Shown here: in pieces, positions 16,251-25,004 of the stretch
Layout of the letters: each line of letters begins with the position of its first letter
Numbering within the stretch: position 1 is the first letter of the stretch
Assembly: GCF_001866645.1 (NCBI RefSeq)
Contig: NZ_MLYP01000079.1
Location: 25,898-89,897, forward strand
DNA length: 64,000 nucleotides
Reading direction: 5' to 3'
DNA from: Streptomyces colonosanans
Lineage (GTDB): Bacteria; Actinomycetota; Actinomycetes; Streptomycetales; Streptomycetaceae
Notes under the pieces: generated by a model
The model's database searches: none
What the model saw: only the letters and a program-made list of their open reading frames with translations
What the model was told of the DNA's origin: nothing
Position numbers and translations under genes: made by a program

Positions 16251-16653
16251 GCCCCGTCGGCCCTCCCGCCCCGTTCATCCCGTGCGTCCCGCCGTGTGTC
16301 CGCCCGAACCCTACGAGGTCCGCGGCACCCCCACGGTGAGACGCAGGCAACCCCCTCTTCACCTGAGGTCCGCCCTGCTATTTGTCCGAATGACGATAGT
16401 GCGCGCACCGCCCGGTTCCAGCCTCGGGGGGCGAGAAGGGTCACAATCGAGACGGTTCGCGGCGGCTTGCGACGGGTCCGTCGCGCCTGCACAGACCCCA
16501 TTTGCGCGCTCTGTGCGGTGAGTCGACTACCGAACGTTATGGCGGCAACTGCCCCTATGGTCGCATTGGCCCGCCTGCCATGGCGGTCCGCCGGTCCGCC
16601 GCACGGCGGCGGGCCCTGCCCCTGTCCCCGTCGAAAGGCAGGCGAGCGGTACC
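16251..16653. other. Divergent intergenic region between GT87-PAP2 and MHS permease genes
   Basis: 403 bp without a supported gene. The sequence tatttgtccgaatgacgata near 16380 is AT-rich and could contain a promoter for either side, but no consensus is firm. AAGGCAGG at 16636-16643 may be the RBS of the TTG-initiated permease gene. Confidence 0.4.
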
Positions 16654-18039
16654 TTGCCGACCGTCCCTCCACTCGCAGCACCCGACACCCACCGGAACCC
16701 GGCCCCCGAGAAGGCCACCGTCACCGACCCCGCTCTGGTCAGGCGCGCCGTGAAAGCCGCCGCGCTCGGCAACGCGATGGAGTGGTTCGACTTCGGCGTC
16801 TACAGCTACATCGCGGTGACGCTGGGCAAGGTCTTCTTCCCGTCCGGCAACCCCACCGCACAGATGCTGTCCACCTTCGGCGCCTTCGCCGCGGCCTTCC
16901 TGGTCCGCCCGCTGGGCGGCATGGTCTTCGGCCCGCTCGGCGACCGTGTCGGGCGGCAGAAGGTCCTGGCGCTGACGATGATCATGATGGCGGCGGGCAC
17001 GTTCGCGATCGGCCTGATCCCGTCGTACGCGGCGATCGGTGTCGGGGCGCCCATCCTGCTGCTGGCGGCCCGACTGGTGCAGGGATTCTCGACGGGCGGC
17101 GAGTACGCGGGCGCGTCCACGTTCATCGCCGAGTACGCGCCGGACAAGAAGCGCGGCTTCTTCGGCAGCTGGCTGGAGTTCGGCACGCTCGCCGGATACA
17201 TCGGCGGCGCGGGCCTGGTCACCCTGATGACCGCGCTGCTGTCCTCCGAGGACCTGGTGGCCTGGGGCTGGCGGATCCCGTTCCTGATCGCGGGCCCGAT
17301 GGGCATCATCGGCCTCTACCTGCGGATGCGGCTGGAGGAGACCCCGGCGTTCGCGGCGCAGGTCAAGAAGGCCGAGAAGGCCGAGGCCGAGCGCCCGAAG
17401 GTGCCGCTGCGCGAGATGATCACCGGGCAGTGGAGGGCTCTGCTGCTCTGCATGGGCCTGGTGCTCGTCTTCAACGTCACCGACTACATGCTGCTGTCGT
17501 ACATGCCGACCTATCTGACCGGCGAGCTGAAGTACGACGAGACGCACGGGCTGCTGGTCGTGCTCGGCGTGATGGCGCTCATGATGATCGTGCAGCCTTT
17601 CGCGGGCGCGCTGACCGACCGTGTCGGCCGCCGCCCGGTGATCGCCGCGGGCTGCGCGGGCTTCCTGCTCCTGTCGGTCCCCGCGCTGCTGCTGATCCGT
17701 CAGGGCAGCCTGCTCGCCGTCGCGCTCGGCATGGGCGCACTGGGTCTGCTGCTCGTCTGCTTCACCGCGTCGATGCCGGCCGCGCTCCCGGCCCTCTTCC
17801 CGACCCGCGTGCGCTACGGCTCGCTCTCCATCGGCTTCAACGTCTCCGTGTCGCTGTTCGGCGGCACGACCCCGCTGGTGGTCACGGCGCTGATCGGCGC
17901 GACCGGGAACATGATGATGCCCGCCTACTACATGATGGCGGCGGCCGTGATCGGTGGCGTCGCGGTGTGGTTCATGGCGGAGTCGGCGGGCTGCCCGCTG
18001 CCGGGGTCGGCACCCTCGCTCGAACGCGCGGAGCGCTGA
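16654..18039 (+). CDS. MFS transporter, metabolite:H+ symporter (ProP-like) family
   Basis: A 461-residue, 12-helix permease. Its beginning GNAMEWFDFGVYSYIAVTLG and the loop GPLGDRVGRQKVL are the signatures of the MHS family (ProP, KgtP, ShiA). QGFSTGGEYAGASTFIAEYA and RRGFFGSWLEFG-like motifs are also present. Members import osmolytes or organic acids with protons. ProP-type proline/betaine uptake is likely, but the substrate cannot be fixed, and the long coiled-coil tail of E. coli ProP is absent. TTG start with an AAGGCAGG-like RBS. Monocistronic. Confidence 0.85.
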   Translation: MPTVPPLAAPDTHRNPAPEKATVTDPALVRRAVKAAALGNAMEWFDFGVYSYIAVTLGKVFFPSGNPTAQMLSTFGAFAAAFLVRPLGGMVFGPLGDRVGRQKVLALTMIMMAAGTFAIGLIPSYAAIGVGAPILLLAARLVQGFSTGGEYAGASTFIAEYAPDKKRGFFGSWLEFGTLAGYIGGAGLVTLMTALLSSEDLVAWGWRIPFLIAGPMGIIGLYLRMRLEETPAFAAQVKKAEKAEAERPKVPLREMITGQWRALLLCMGLVLVFNVTDYMLLSYMPTYLTGELKYDETHGLLVVLGVMALMMIVQPFAGALTDRVGRRPVIAAGCAGFLLLSVPALLLIRQGSLLAVALGMGALGLLLVCFTASMPAALPALFPTRVRYGSLSIGFNVSVSLFGGTTPLVVTALIGATGNMMMPAYYMMAAAVIGGVAVWFMAESAGCPLPGSAPSLERAER

Positions 18040-18057
18040 GCCGTACCAGCAGCGAGC

Positions 18058-18465
18058 TCAGGCCGCGTGGACCTCGTGGTAGAAGCCCACGTTGACGCTG
18101 CGCGGAGCGGTGCGGTCCTGGATCACCAGCTCACCGGAGCCGCCCGGCGCGAGCCTGGCCGTACCGCCGTACGGCAGGGGCTGGGCCATGGGGAGCCCGG
18201 CCAGGGTCAGCAGCACCTCGGACGGGGGCTCGGCGTGGGAGCCGCGCAGCCAGGTGACCTGCCAGCTGCCGTCGGGACCACACAGGAACTCCAGGTGGAC
18301 GCGGGAGACGAACAGCCAGTCGTCGGGGGACGCCAGCCGGCACACGGCCCGGTCCCGGCCCACCCGCAGCACGGTGCCCGGGTCGCTGGGCGCGTCGGCC
18401 ATCAGCATGCCGGCCGTCGCCCCGGCATCCTCCGCAGAGACCGTGGCCATGGTGAGTTCGAGCAC
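18058..18465 (-). CDS. FHA-domain-like protein
   Basis: A 135-residue beta-rich protein. It contains VLRVGRDRAVCRLA and, 15 residues on, FVSRVHLEF, the spacing and residues (GR...SR-x-H) of the phosphothreonine-binding face of forkhead-associated domains. An Asn of the classical motif is not obvious. The N-terminus MLELTMATV is typical of actinobacterial FHA proteins that keep only this domain. GTG at 18465 has GGAGG 7 bases upstream. It could read Ser/Thr kinase signalling, but no partner is encoded nearby. Confidence 0.65.
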   Translation of the reverse strand: MLELTMATVSAEDAGATAGMLMADAPSDPGTVLRVGRDRAVCRLASPDDWLFVSRVHLEFLCGPDGSWQVTWLRGSHAEPPSEVLLTLAGLPMAQPLPYGGTARLAPGGSGELVIQDRTAPRSVNVGFYHEVHAA

Positions 18466-18583
18466 GTGCGCTCCTCCTGAATACGGCGGTCGAGTGTCGT
18501 GTGGGCAAGCCCGATGGGCGTACTGCGGCGGCATGATAGTGCGACCCATCTCGGCCGTATGTGACGTCCGGCACAATGGATCC

Positions 18584-18988
18584 ATGACCGAGCGCAAGCC
18601 ACCGGGCGTCAGCTTCGAGTCCTACGTCGACAAGCAGATCCGAGACGCCGAGGCACGCGGGGAGTTCGAGAACCTCCCGGGCGCGGGCCGACCGGTGCCG
18701 GCCGTCGCGGAGACGGAATACGACGAGCTGTGGTGGATCAAGCGGAAGATGGCCCGCGAGGGGTTCGCCGTCCTGCCGCCGACGCTGGCCCTGCGCAAGG
18801 AGGCGGAGGACACGCTGGCGGCCGCCGCCGCGGCTCCGTCCGAGCGGGTGGTGCGACACCTGGTCGAGGAACTCAACGTGAAGATCCGCGACATGATGTT
18901 CAAACCGCCCCCGGGGCCGCCGCTGGGCCTGAAGCCGTACGACGTCGAGGAGATCGTCCGCCGGTGGCGCGAGCGCCGGGCGGGCTGA
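18584..18988 (+). CDS. DUF1992 (DnaJ-homologue subfamily C member 28-like) protein
   Basis: A 134-residue protein with the DUF1992 signature: VDKQIRDAEARGEFENLPGA, then GRP, then DELWWIKRKMAREGF. A basic C-terminal helix (EEIVRRWRERRAG) closes it. Members are small cytosolic proteins of unknown activity, and the J-domain found in animal relatives is absent. ATG at 18584. It has its own promoter region, divergent from the FHA-like gene. Confidence 0.85.
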   Translation: MTERKPPGVSFESYVDKQIRDAEARGEFENLPGAGRPVPAVAETEYDELWWIKRKMAREGFAVLPPTLALRKEAEDTLAAAAAAPSERVVRHLVEELNVKIRDMMFKPPPGPPLGLKPYDVEEIVRRWRERRAG

Positions 18989-19046
18989 GGCGCCGCGCTC
19001 GCCGGAACGCAAATGGGGTTGCGGGCCTGCCCGGCGTGTCTCGACG

Positions 19047-19547
19047 ATGTCCGCCATGACTTGGACCGTGGCTCGAGAGCCCCATGACTCGCCGGTCGCA
19101 GCCGCGCTGTGGCGTGCGTACTACACGGAGGTCAGCGACCGCTGGTACCTGCTCCACGAGAACCACGCGACCGCCCCCGACGAGCTGGAGCGTGAGATCG
19201 CCGCCGACACCGGCGACTATCTGGCACCGCCCACCGGAGCCCTGTTCGTGGTCCGCTACGCGGGCGAGCCCGCGGGAACCGCGGGTGTACGGCTGCTGGA
19301 CCCGGCGACGGCCGAGCTCAAGCGGGTATTCCTGCGCAAGGAACTGCGCGGCCGGGGCGGCGCCCCGCTCCTGGTGTCCGCCGCCGAGGACGCGGCCCGC
19401 GCGCTGGGCGCCGAACGCATCGTCCTGGACACCCGCCACGACCTGGTGGAGTCCCGCTCCCTGTACAGCCGTCTGGGTTACCAGGAGACCGAGCCGTACA
19501 ACAGCAACATGTACTCCGAGCGCTGGTTCGCGAAGCGACTCGTCTAG
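19047..19547 (+). CDS. GNAT-family N-acetyltransferase
   Basis: 166 residues with a GNAT fold. The acetyl-CoA loop lies in LKRVFLRKELRGRGGAPLLV (R/Q-x-x-G-x-G/A variant, residues 91-110), followed by AAEDAARALGAERIVLDTRH and a C-terminal SRLGYQETEPYN strand-loop. It would acetylate an amine of an unknown small molecule or protein. The stop codon TAG lies inside the first bases of the MITE-like copy at 19544, so the element inserted at the very end of the gene. Confidence 0.85.
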   Translation: MSAMTWTVAREPHDSPVAAALWRAYYTEVSDRWYLLHENHATAPDELEREIAADTGDYLAPPTGALFVVRYAGEPAGTAGVRLLDPATAELKRVFLRKELRGRGGAPLLVSAAEDAARALGAERIVLDTRHDLVESRSLYSRLGYQETEPYNSNMYSERWFAKRLV

Positions 19548-19780
19548 TACCCCAACAGGCAACGTTCGCCCCGTCGCGACGCCCGGCACGCTCCCCCAAG
19601 CTCTTCGAGCAGGGGGTACCCCCACTCGCCGCACCGGCCGAAAACCCGAGTACGTCCAGTACGAGGGCTTCCGGCCGGCACGCCGGTGGGGGCACCGCCC
19701 GCGCGAGCGAAGCCGAGCGTGGGGGAACGCACCGGACGCCGCTCCTTGACGGGCAAACGTTGCCTGCCGGGGCACCCTAG
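19544..19780. mobile_element. MITE-like non-autonomous element, copy 2
   Basis: About 237 bp, inverted relative to copy 1. The left end reads ctagtaccccaacaggcaac then gttcgccccgtc. The reverse complement of the right end reads ctagggtgccccggcaggca then acgtttgcccgtc. Inside are one palindromic unit (19589-19625), the gagtacgtccagtacgaggg hairpin and a cgagcgaagccgagcgtggg segment, all shared with copy 1. It abuts the GNAT stop codon. No protein is encoded. Confidence 0.7.
19589..19625 (-). repeat. Palindromic GC-rich unit inside MITE copy 2
   Basis: cgctcccccaagctcttcga followed by gcagggggtacccccac, the reverse complement of the units at 451-486 and 541-576. Confidence 0.7.
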
Positions 19781-19819
19781 CGGCGACTCGTTCAGAGGCG
19801 GACTCCTCTCGCGGCCCTT

Positions 19820-21937
19820 CTAGAGGGGCCGCTCCCGGCGGACCGGCCGTGCGGGCGGGCCGCCGCGCGGGCGCTCCGCGTTCGAGCCGCACAACTCGGT
19901 GTTCAGGACCTGGACCAGCTTGCTCAGGTCGGTCGGGCGGTCCGGGCCCCACCAGTCGCCGAGCAGTTCGGCCAGGGACTCCTCGCGGGCCCTGGCCAGG
20001 CGCTCGGCGGTCTCGCGGCCCTGCTCGGTGAGGACGAGTTCGATTCCCTCGCGCACCGCCAGGCGCCTCTCCTCCACCTGCCGCGCGGCACCGATGATGA
20101 CGGTCAGCGGGACGGTGCTGCGCTCGGCGAGCACCCCCGGCTCGGCCCGGCCGTATTTCTTGATCCGCAGCAGCAGCCAGCTCGCCGCGGGCAGCAGGTC
20201 GTACCCGGCCCGCCGGGTGATCTTCTCGTAGATCTCGCGCCGCCCCTCCCGCACGCTGAGTACGGACAGCGCCCGGCACACCTCGTCGTACGAAGAGCGC
20301 TGTACCGGGTTGCTCGCCAGCGTCTCCGTGCCGTCCGGTGCCGTCACCGAGCCGCGCAGCATGTCCTCGCGCAGGAACCACGCCAGTACGAAGCCGAGGA
20401 GGGCGACCGGGGCGGCGTACAGGAAGACGTCGGTGATGGAGGAGGCGAACGCGTGCAGGACGGCGGGCCGTACATCGGCCGGGAGCGTCGTGACACCCCG
20501 CGGGTCGGACTTCAAGGTGTCGGCGGAGACACCCGGTGGGAGCGGCCGGCCGGCCAGCACCGCGCTGAGCTGGCCGGCGAGGCGGCCCGCGAAGATCGTG
20601 CCGAAGACGGCCACACCGAACGAGGCGCCGATGGACCGGAAGAAGGTGGCGCCGGAGGTGGCGACGCCGAGGTCCTCATAGCCGACCGCGTTCTGCACGA
20701 TCAGCACCAGGACCTGCATGACCAGGCCGAGGCCCAGTCCGAAGATGAAGAAGCAGACGCTCATCGCGGTCGTGCTGCTGTGCTCGTCCAGCCGGTGCAG
20801 CAGGAGCAGCCCGACGGTGGTGATGCCGGTGCCCGTGACGGGGAACACCTTCCAGCGGCCGGTGCTGCTGACGATCTGGCCGGAGCCGGTGGACGACAAC
20901 AGCATCCCGACCACCATCGGCAGCATGTGCACGCCGGACAGGGTCGGGGTGATGCCGTGGACGATCTGCAGGAACGTCGGCAGGTAGGTCATCCCGCCGA
21001 ACATCGCGAAGCCGACGATGAAGCTGATGACCGCGGAGAGCGTGAAGGTGCGCACCCTGAAGAGCCTCAGGGGGAGGACGGGTTCGGCCGCCCGGCGTTC
21101 GACCGCCAGAAAGGCCGCCAGCAGGACGGCGCCGACCACCAGACCGGCGATCTGCGGCGAACTCCAGCCCCAGGTCGTGCCCCCGAGGGAGGCCACCAGG
21201 ACCAGACAGGTGGCGACGGAGGCGATGAGGAAGGTGCCGAGGTAGTCGATGACGTGCCGTTGTTCGGACTTCCTCGGGATGCTCAGCACCATCGCGATCA
21301 CGAGGAGGGCGACGATACCGACGGGCAGGTTGACGTAGAAGACCCAGCGCCAGCTCAGGTGCTCGGTGAACAGGCCCCCCAGCAGCGGCCCGAGCACGCT
21401 GGTCGTCCCGAAGACGGCGCCGAAGAGTCCCTGGTAGCGGCCGCGCTCCCGGGGCGAGACGATGTCGCCGACGATCGCCATCGACAGCACCATGAGCCCG
21501 CCGCCGCCGAGGCCCTGAAGGGCGCGGAAGGCGATGAGCTCGGGCATGTTCCGCGCCATGCCGCACAGCGCGGAGCCGACCAGGAAGATCACGATCGCGG
21601 CCTGGTACAGGTTCTTACGGCCGTACTGGTCACCGAGCTTGCCCCACAGGGGGGTCGCGGCGGTCGATGCGAGCAGATACGCGGTGACCACCCACGACAG
21701 ATGTTGGAGACCGCCGAGGTCACTGACGATGGTCGGCAACGCGGTCGACACGATCGTCTGGTCGAGTGCCGCAAGCAGCATGCCCAGCAGCAGTGCGCCG
21801 ATGGAGACGAGGACGCTGCCGTGCATGCTCTCCGCCGCAGGCGCGCCGCGGAGCCCGGCGGCCGCACCGGAAGTGGGGCCCGCGCCCGCCGCCGGTACCG
21901 CTGCCTCACCCGCCCTCTCCTGTGCGTCACCGGTCAT
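19820..21937 (-). CDS. DHA2-family MFS multidrug exporter fused to a C-terminal winged-helix (MarR-like) domain
   Basis: 705 residues. Residues about 45-530 form a 14-helix drug:H+ antiporter with motif A (GKLGDQYGRKNLYQ), motif C-like ATSGATFF and the start LLGMLLAALDQTIVSTALPT. A cytosolic tail of about 165 residues (ALSVLSVREGRREIYEKITR through LEERRL and LVLTEQGRETAERL) has the shape of a PadR/MarR winged helix with a beta-wing followed by a long helix. The regulator-like tail may sense the drug or bind DNA as a membrane-tethered factor. ATG at 21937 with AGGAGG 5 bases upstream. Confidence 0.8.
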   Translation of the reverse strand: MTGDAQERAGEAAVPAAGAGPTSGAAAGLRGAPAAESMHGSVLVSIGALLLGMLLAALDQTIVSTALPTIVSDLGGLQHLSWVVTAYLLASTAATPLWGKLGDQYGRKNLYQAAIVIFLVGSALCGMARNMPELIAFRALQGLGGGGLMVLSMAIVGDIVSPRERGRYQGLFGAVFGTTSVLGPLLGGLFTEHLSWRWVFYVNLPVGIVALLVIAMVLSIPRKSEQRHVIDYLGTFLIASVATCLVLVASLGGTTWGWSSPQIAGLVVGAVLLAAFLAVERRAAEPVLPLRLFRVRTFTLSAVISFIVGFAMFGGMTYLPTFLQIVHGITPTLSGVHMLPMVVGMLLSSTGSGQIVSSTGRWKVFPVTGTGITTVGLLLLHRLDEHSSTTAMSVCFFIFGLGLGLVMQVLVLIVQNAVGYEDLGVATSGATFFRSIGASFGVAVFGTIFAGRLAGQLSAVLAGRPLPPGVSADTLKSDPRGVTTLPADVRPAVLHAFASSITDVFLYAAPVALLGFVLAWFLREDMLRGSVTAPDGTETLASNPVQRSSYDEVCRALSVLSVREGRREIYEKITRRAGYDLLPAASWLLLRIKKYGRAEPGVLAERSTVPLTVIIGAARQVEERRLAVREGIELVLTEQGRETAERLARAREESLAELLGDWWGPDRPTDLSKLVQVLNTELCGSNAERPRGGPPARPVRRERPL

Positions 21938-22163
21938 CAAGACCTCCTGTGGACGGTCGTACGGCGTCCGTGAACCTGGAACCCAGACATCACGGTCCGT
22001 ATCGTCCTCAGGTTCTCGTGCATTCTCGTGCTCTCATCCTGGTCGGTATGACCGTTTATGGCCTGTTGAGTACCGATGGGAAGCGGAGATTCAGGGGGTG
22101 GCCCGGAGATTCCGTGCCGAAGATCTGCATAATCTCTGGAATTCGGCGGGAGGGAACCCAGGC

Positions 22164-23168
22164 GTGAGCGGATCGAACGGACAGACCTGCCCGGAGTGCG
22201 GGGCGCCACGGCGGCCGGACGGCACGCCGTCGTGCGCGTGCACCCGACGGGCGTCCGACGCGCTCCGGGACGCGCGCACGGCGCAGGCGGCAGCGGCGGA
22301 GGATTTCGATCCACTGCGCATCCGGCCATACGTGGACCTTCCGGTCACCACGACCGGGGCCGAGGCTCCCACGGCACCGGAGCCGGCTCCTCAGGACGCG
22401 ACACCGGACGCGACGGTGCGGCTCCCGGCCGTACCGGCGGAGATGCCGGACCGGCACTCCCCCGCACTCCTGGAGGCGCCGGGGCAGGACGCGACCACGC
22501 GGCTCGAAGCCGTGCCGGACGGGCCCGAGGCCTTTGCGCCGTCGGGCGCCGCGAGGTCGCGGCACCGGCGGCGCCGACGGCACACCACGCTGCTGGCCGC
22601 CGCCGGGGCCGTCGTCACGGTCGCGGCGGCCGCCGCGTTCGCCGGAGGACTGTTCTCGTACGACCCGCCGCAGCGGGACGGAGCGCTGCCCAAGGACATC
22701 CGGGAGAGCGTGCCGGAGAAGTCGCCGTCGCGGGAGCCGTCGTCCGCGGCGCCCACGGCGTCCGCGTCGGCACCCGTACCGAGTGCGACCGCGTCACGGA
22801 GCGTCGGCCCGACATCCTCGGCATCGCCGTCGAGCGCGTCACCGAGCCCGTCCGCCCCGGCCGCACCGAGCGCGTCGCGGACGACCGCCACTCCCACCGG
22901 CTCGGCGTCGCCCACCGCCACCGACGACCGCACCCGGCCCGGCGCCCGCCTCCTGCAGAACGGTGACAGTGGCCCCGAGGTCACCGAACTCCAGCTGCGC
23001 CTGCGCCAGCTGAACCTGTACTCCGGCCCCGCGAACGGCCAATACAACAGAAAGGTGGAGAACTCCGTACGCACCTACCAGCTGGCGCGCGGCATCACCC
23101 AGGACGAGCCGGGAGTGTACGGGACGGCCACGCGCGCGAGGCTGGAGTCGGAGACGAGCGCGCCCTGA
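22164..23168 (+). CDS. Membrane protein with zinc-ribbon N-terminus and peptidoglycan-binding C-terminus
   Basis: 334 residues in four parts: a cytosolic zinc-ribbon-like CPECGAPRRPDGTPSCAC (9-26), an acidic Pro/Ala linker, one membrane helix (TTLLAAAGAVVTVAAAAAF, near 155) after RRRRRR, and a long Ser/Ala/Pro/Thr-rich extracellular stalk. The C-terminal PG_binding_1 domain is NGDSGPEVTELQLRLRQLNL followed by NGQYNRKVENSVRTYQ and RGITQDEPGVYG. It links the cytoplasm to the cell wall; whether it signals is unknown. GTG at 22164 has AGGGA upstream. An in-frame GTG 25 codons earlier is possible. Confidence 0.8.
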   Translation: MSGSNGQTCPECGAPRRPDGTPSCACTRRASDALRDARTAQAAAAEDFDPLRIRPYVDLPVTTTGAEAPTAPEPAPQDATPDATVRLPAVPAEMPDRHSPALLEAPGQDATTRLEAVPDGPEAFAPSGAARSRHRRRRRHTTLLAAAGAVVTVAAAAAFAGGLFSYDPPQRDGALPKDIRESVPEKSPSREPSSAAPTASASAPVPSATASRSVGPTSSASPSSASPSPSAPAAPSASRTTATPTGSASPTATDDRTRPGARLLQNGDSGPEVTELQLRLRQLNLYSGPANGQYNRKVENSVRTYQLARGITQDEPGVYGTATRARLESETSAP

Positions 23169-23179
23169 CCCAGGGCGCG
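23159..23179. terminator. Short hairpin shared by convergent genes
   Basis: A 9-bp stem, cgcgccctg with cagggcgcg, around acc. It overlaps the stop codon of the peptidoglycan-binding protein gene and lies just before the HAD gene end. Confidence 0.55.
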
Positions 23180-23189
23180 GCCCGCGCGG

Positions 23190-23849
23190 TCAGCCGATGT
23201 GCACGTGGATCGCCCCGTCCGCCGCGGCCTGGACGCACACCTGGGTGAGGTCCGGGACCAGGACGTCAGGGTCGTGCGCCCCGGCCCGGGGGCCGACGCC
23301 GACCACTCGCATCCCGGCGTCGCGCCCCGCGGCGATGCCCGCGCCCGAGTCCTCGAAGACGACGCAGTCCTCGGGCGCGACGCCCAGTTCGGCGGCGCCC
23401 TTGAGGAAGCCCTCGGGGTCCGGCTTGCTCACCCCGACGGACTCGGCGGTGATCCGCACCTTCGGCAGCCCGAGGCCCGCGGCGGCCATGCGCCCGGTGG
23501 ACAGCGCCACGTCCGCCGAGGTCACAAGGGCGTGCGGCAGCCCGGCGAGAGAGGCGAGGAAAACGGCGGCACCGGGGACCTCGACCACACCGTCCATGTC
23601 GGCGGTCTCCTCGGCGAGCATGCGCGCGTTGTCGGCGTGGTTCTGCTCCATGGGCCGGTTCGGCAGCAGGACGGCCATCGATGCATGGCCCTGCCGACCG
23701 TGCACGACCTTCATCACCTCGTCGCCGTCCAGCCCGTGCCGGCTGGCCCAGCGCCGCCAGCAGCGTTCCACGACGGCGTCGCTGTTGACGAGAGTGCCGT
23801 CCATGTCCAGCAGAAGGGCGCGGGCAGTGAGAAGGGTCGTGGCCGTCAT
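23190..23849 (-). CDS. HAD-superfamily sugar-phosphate-type phosphatase
   Basis: A 219-residue haloacid-dehalogenase hydrolase. Motif I is LLLDMDGTLVNSD (nucleophile Asp and acid/base Asp), motif II is ALVTSADV, and motif III/IV is KPDPEGFLKGAAELG then CVVFEDSGAGIAAG. A helical cap lies between I and II. This arrangement is that of beta-phosphoglucomutase/phosphatase-like enzymes such as sugar-phosphate phosphatases. The second ATG is preferred because GGAG lies 7 bases before it. An inverted repeat ctttgt-N11-acaaag lies upstream and may be its operator. Confidence 0.85.
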   Translation of the reverse strand: MTATTLLTARALLLDMDGTLVNSDAVVERCWRRWASRHGLDGDEVMKVVHGRQGHASMAVLLPNRPMEQNHADNARMLAEETADMDGVVEVPGAAVFLASLAGLPHALVTSADVALSTGRMAAAGLGLPKVRITAESVGVSKPDPEGFLKGAAELGVAPEDCVVFEDSGAGIAAGRDAGMRVVGVGPRAGAHDPDVLVPDLTQVCVQAAADGAIHVHIG

Positions 23850-23941
23850 CGGCATGCTCCAAGGCGCGGGAAGAGGGCCGGCAGGAGGCCCCGGGGACAA
23901 GGCGGCCCCGCCCGCCGGTCAGGGAGTGCGGGCGGGAGCCA

Positions 23942-23964
23942 CTTTGTTTCTCCACGATACAAAG
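23942..23964. promoter_or_regulatory. Inverted repeat, candidate operator of the HAD phosphatase gene
   Basis: ctttgt-N11-acaaag (arms 23942-23947 and 23959-23964), about 95 bases upstream of the HAD start. It is AT-rich against the surrounding GC. No regulator is adjacent, so the binding protein is unknown. Confidence 0.4.
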
Positions 23965-23984
23965 CGAGTCGCGCATCGCGCCAC

Positions 23985-24017
<33 letters not shown>

Positions 24018-24022
24018 CCCGG

Positions 24023-24604
24023 TCACGCGGCCACGGCCTCGTACAGGCTCCACACCCCGAGCGCCAGCATCACCAGCGCCGCGATCTTCGTGATCAGCCG
24101 CAGCGGCACCCTCTTCATCAGCGCCTTGCCGCCGACGATGCCGAGACCCGCGACCGCCCACAGACCGAGGACGGCGCCGAGGCCGACCGACAGGGGGTCG
24201 TCGTAGCGCGCCGCGAGGTTCGCCGTCATGATCTGGGTCAGGTCGCCGAACTCGGCGACCAGGATGAGCATGAAGCCGGCCCCCGACACCTTCCAGAAGC
24301 TCTGGTTCTCGGGCCGGCGCACCTCCTCCTCGTCCTCACCCTTGCTCCTCAGCAGCACCGCGGCGCCGCCGAGGAAGAGCACACCGGTGATCACATGCAC
24401 GAGCTGCTGCGGCAGCAGGGTCAGCACACTGCCCGCCGCGACGGCGAGCACGACGTGCAGCAGGAAGGCGGCGGCGACACCGGCGAAGACGTACGAGGCG
24501 CGGTAGCGCGTGCCGAGCACGAGCCCGGCGAGGGCCGTCTTGTCCGGCAGCTCGGCCAGGAAGATGACGCCGAAGACGAGCGCCAGGACACTGATGCTGA
24601 TCAA
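24023..24604 (-). CDS. TMEM165/GDT1 (UPF0016) family cation exporter, predicted Mn2+ exporter
   Basis: A 193-residue membrane protein made of two homologous three-helix repeats. Each carries the family signature: LAELPDKTALAGLVLG (about 17-32) and LVAEFGDLTQIMTANLA (near 120), i.e. two E-x-G/P-D-K/L-T motifs that form the cation path. An acidic cytosolic loop KGEDEEEV lies between them. Bacterial relatives export Mn2+ or Ca2+. The upstream yybP-ykoY riboswitch strongly favours manganese efflux. It has its own promoter and leader on the minus strand. Confidence 0.9.
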   Translation of the reverse strand: MISISVLALVFGVIFLAELPDKTALAGLVLGTRYRASYVFAGVAAAFLLHVVLAVAAGSVLTLLPQQLVHVITGVLFLGGAAVLLRSKGEDEEEVRRPENQSFWKVSGAGFMLILVAEFGDLTQIMTANLAARYDDPLSVGLGAVLGLWAVAGLGIVGGKALMKRVPLRLITKIAALVMLALGVWSLYEAVAA

Positions 24605-24710
24605 GGTTCCTCAATCGGTCGGGCTACCCGCCGAGAGTGCTGTGACTGACTGCTGAGACACCTCGGCACGGCAGCACACACGTCACCCGCGCCACACGGC
24701 ACGGGCATGC

Positions 24711-24830
24711 ACTGCTTGCCGAAGGTCTCGCTGGCCGATCCACGGATCTGGATCCACCTCCGGGCGCCGGCTCAGACGAGCTGAGCAGTATGTCGACGGT
24801 CCGGCGAAGAGCTACTCCCCTTCTGCACGG
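24711..24830 (-). ncRNA. yybP-ykoY (manganese) riboswitch
   Basis: Read on the minus strand, the leader opens agaaggggagtagctcttcg (24825-24806). After a long variable arm it closes with ggccagcgagaccttcggca (about 24735-24716) and then agcagtgcatgc. GGGGAGTAGC and GCGAGACCTT-CGGC are the two conserved strands that form the Mn2+ site of this aptamer. A possible -10 TACTAT lies at 24839-24834. The gene served is the GDT1-like exporter 110 bases downstream. Confidence 0.8.
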
Positions 24831-25004
24831 TCCATAGTACGTGCCCCCTCAGGGAACCGGGCAGGGCCGAAAGACCGGCCACGAGGCTTGTCGTGTCATG
24901 TACGCACCATTAACTTCTCACCGAGCGTACATCCTCCGGTAACGCGCCCCCGCGAGCATTCCCCTTGCCAGCGCTCAACACCCCTACCCCACAAGGGAGT
25001 TCAC

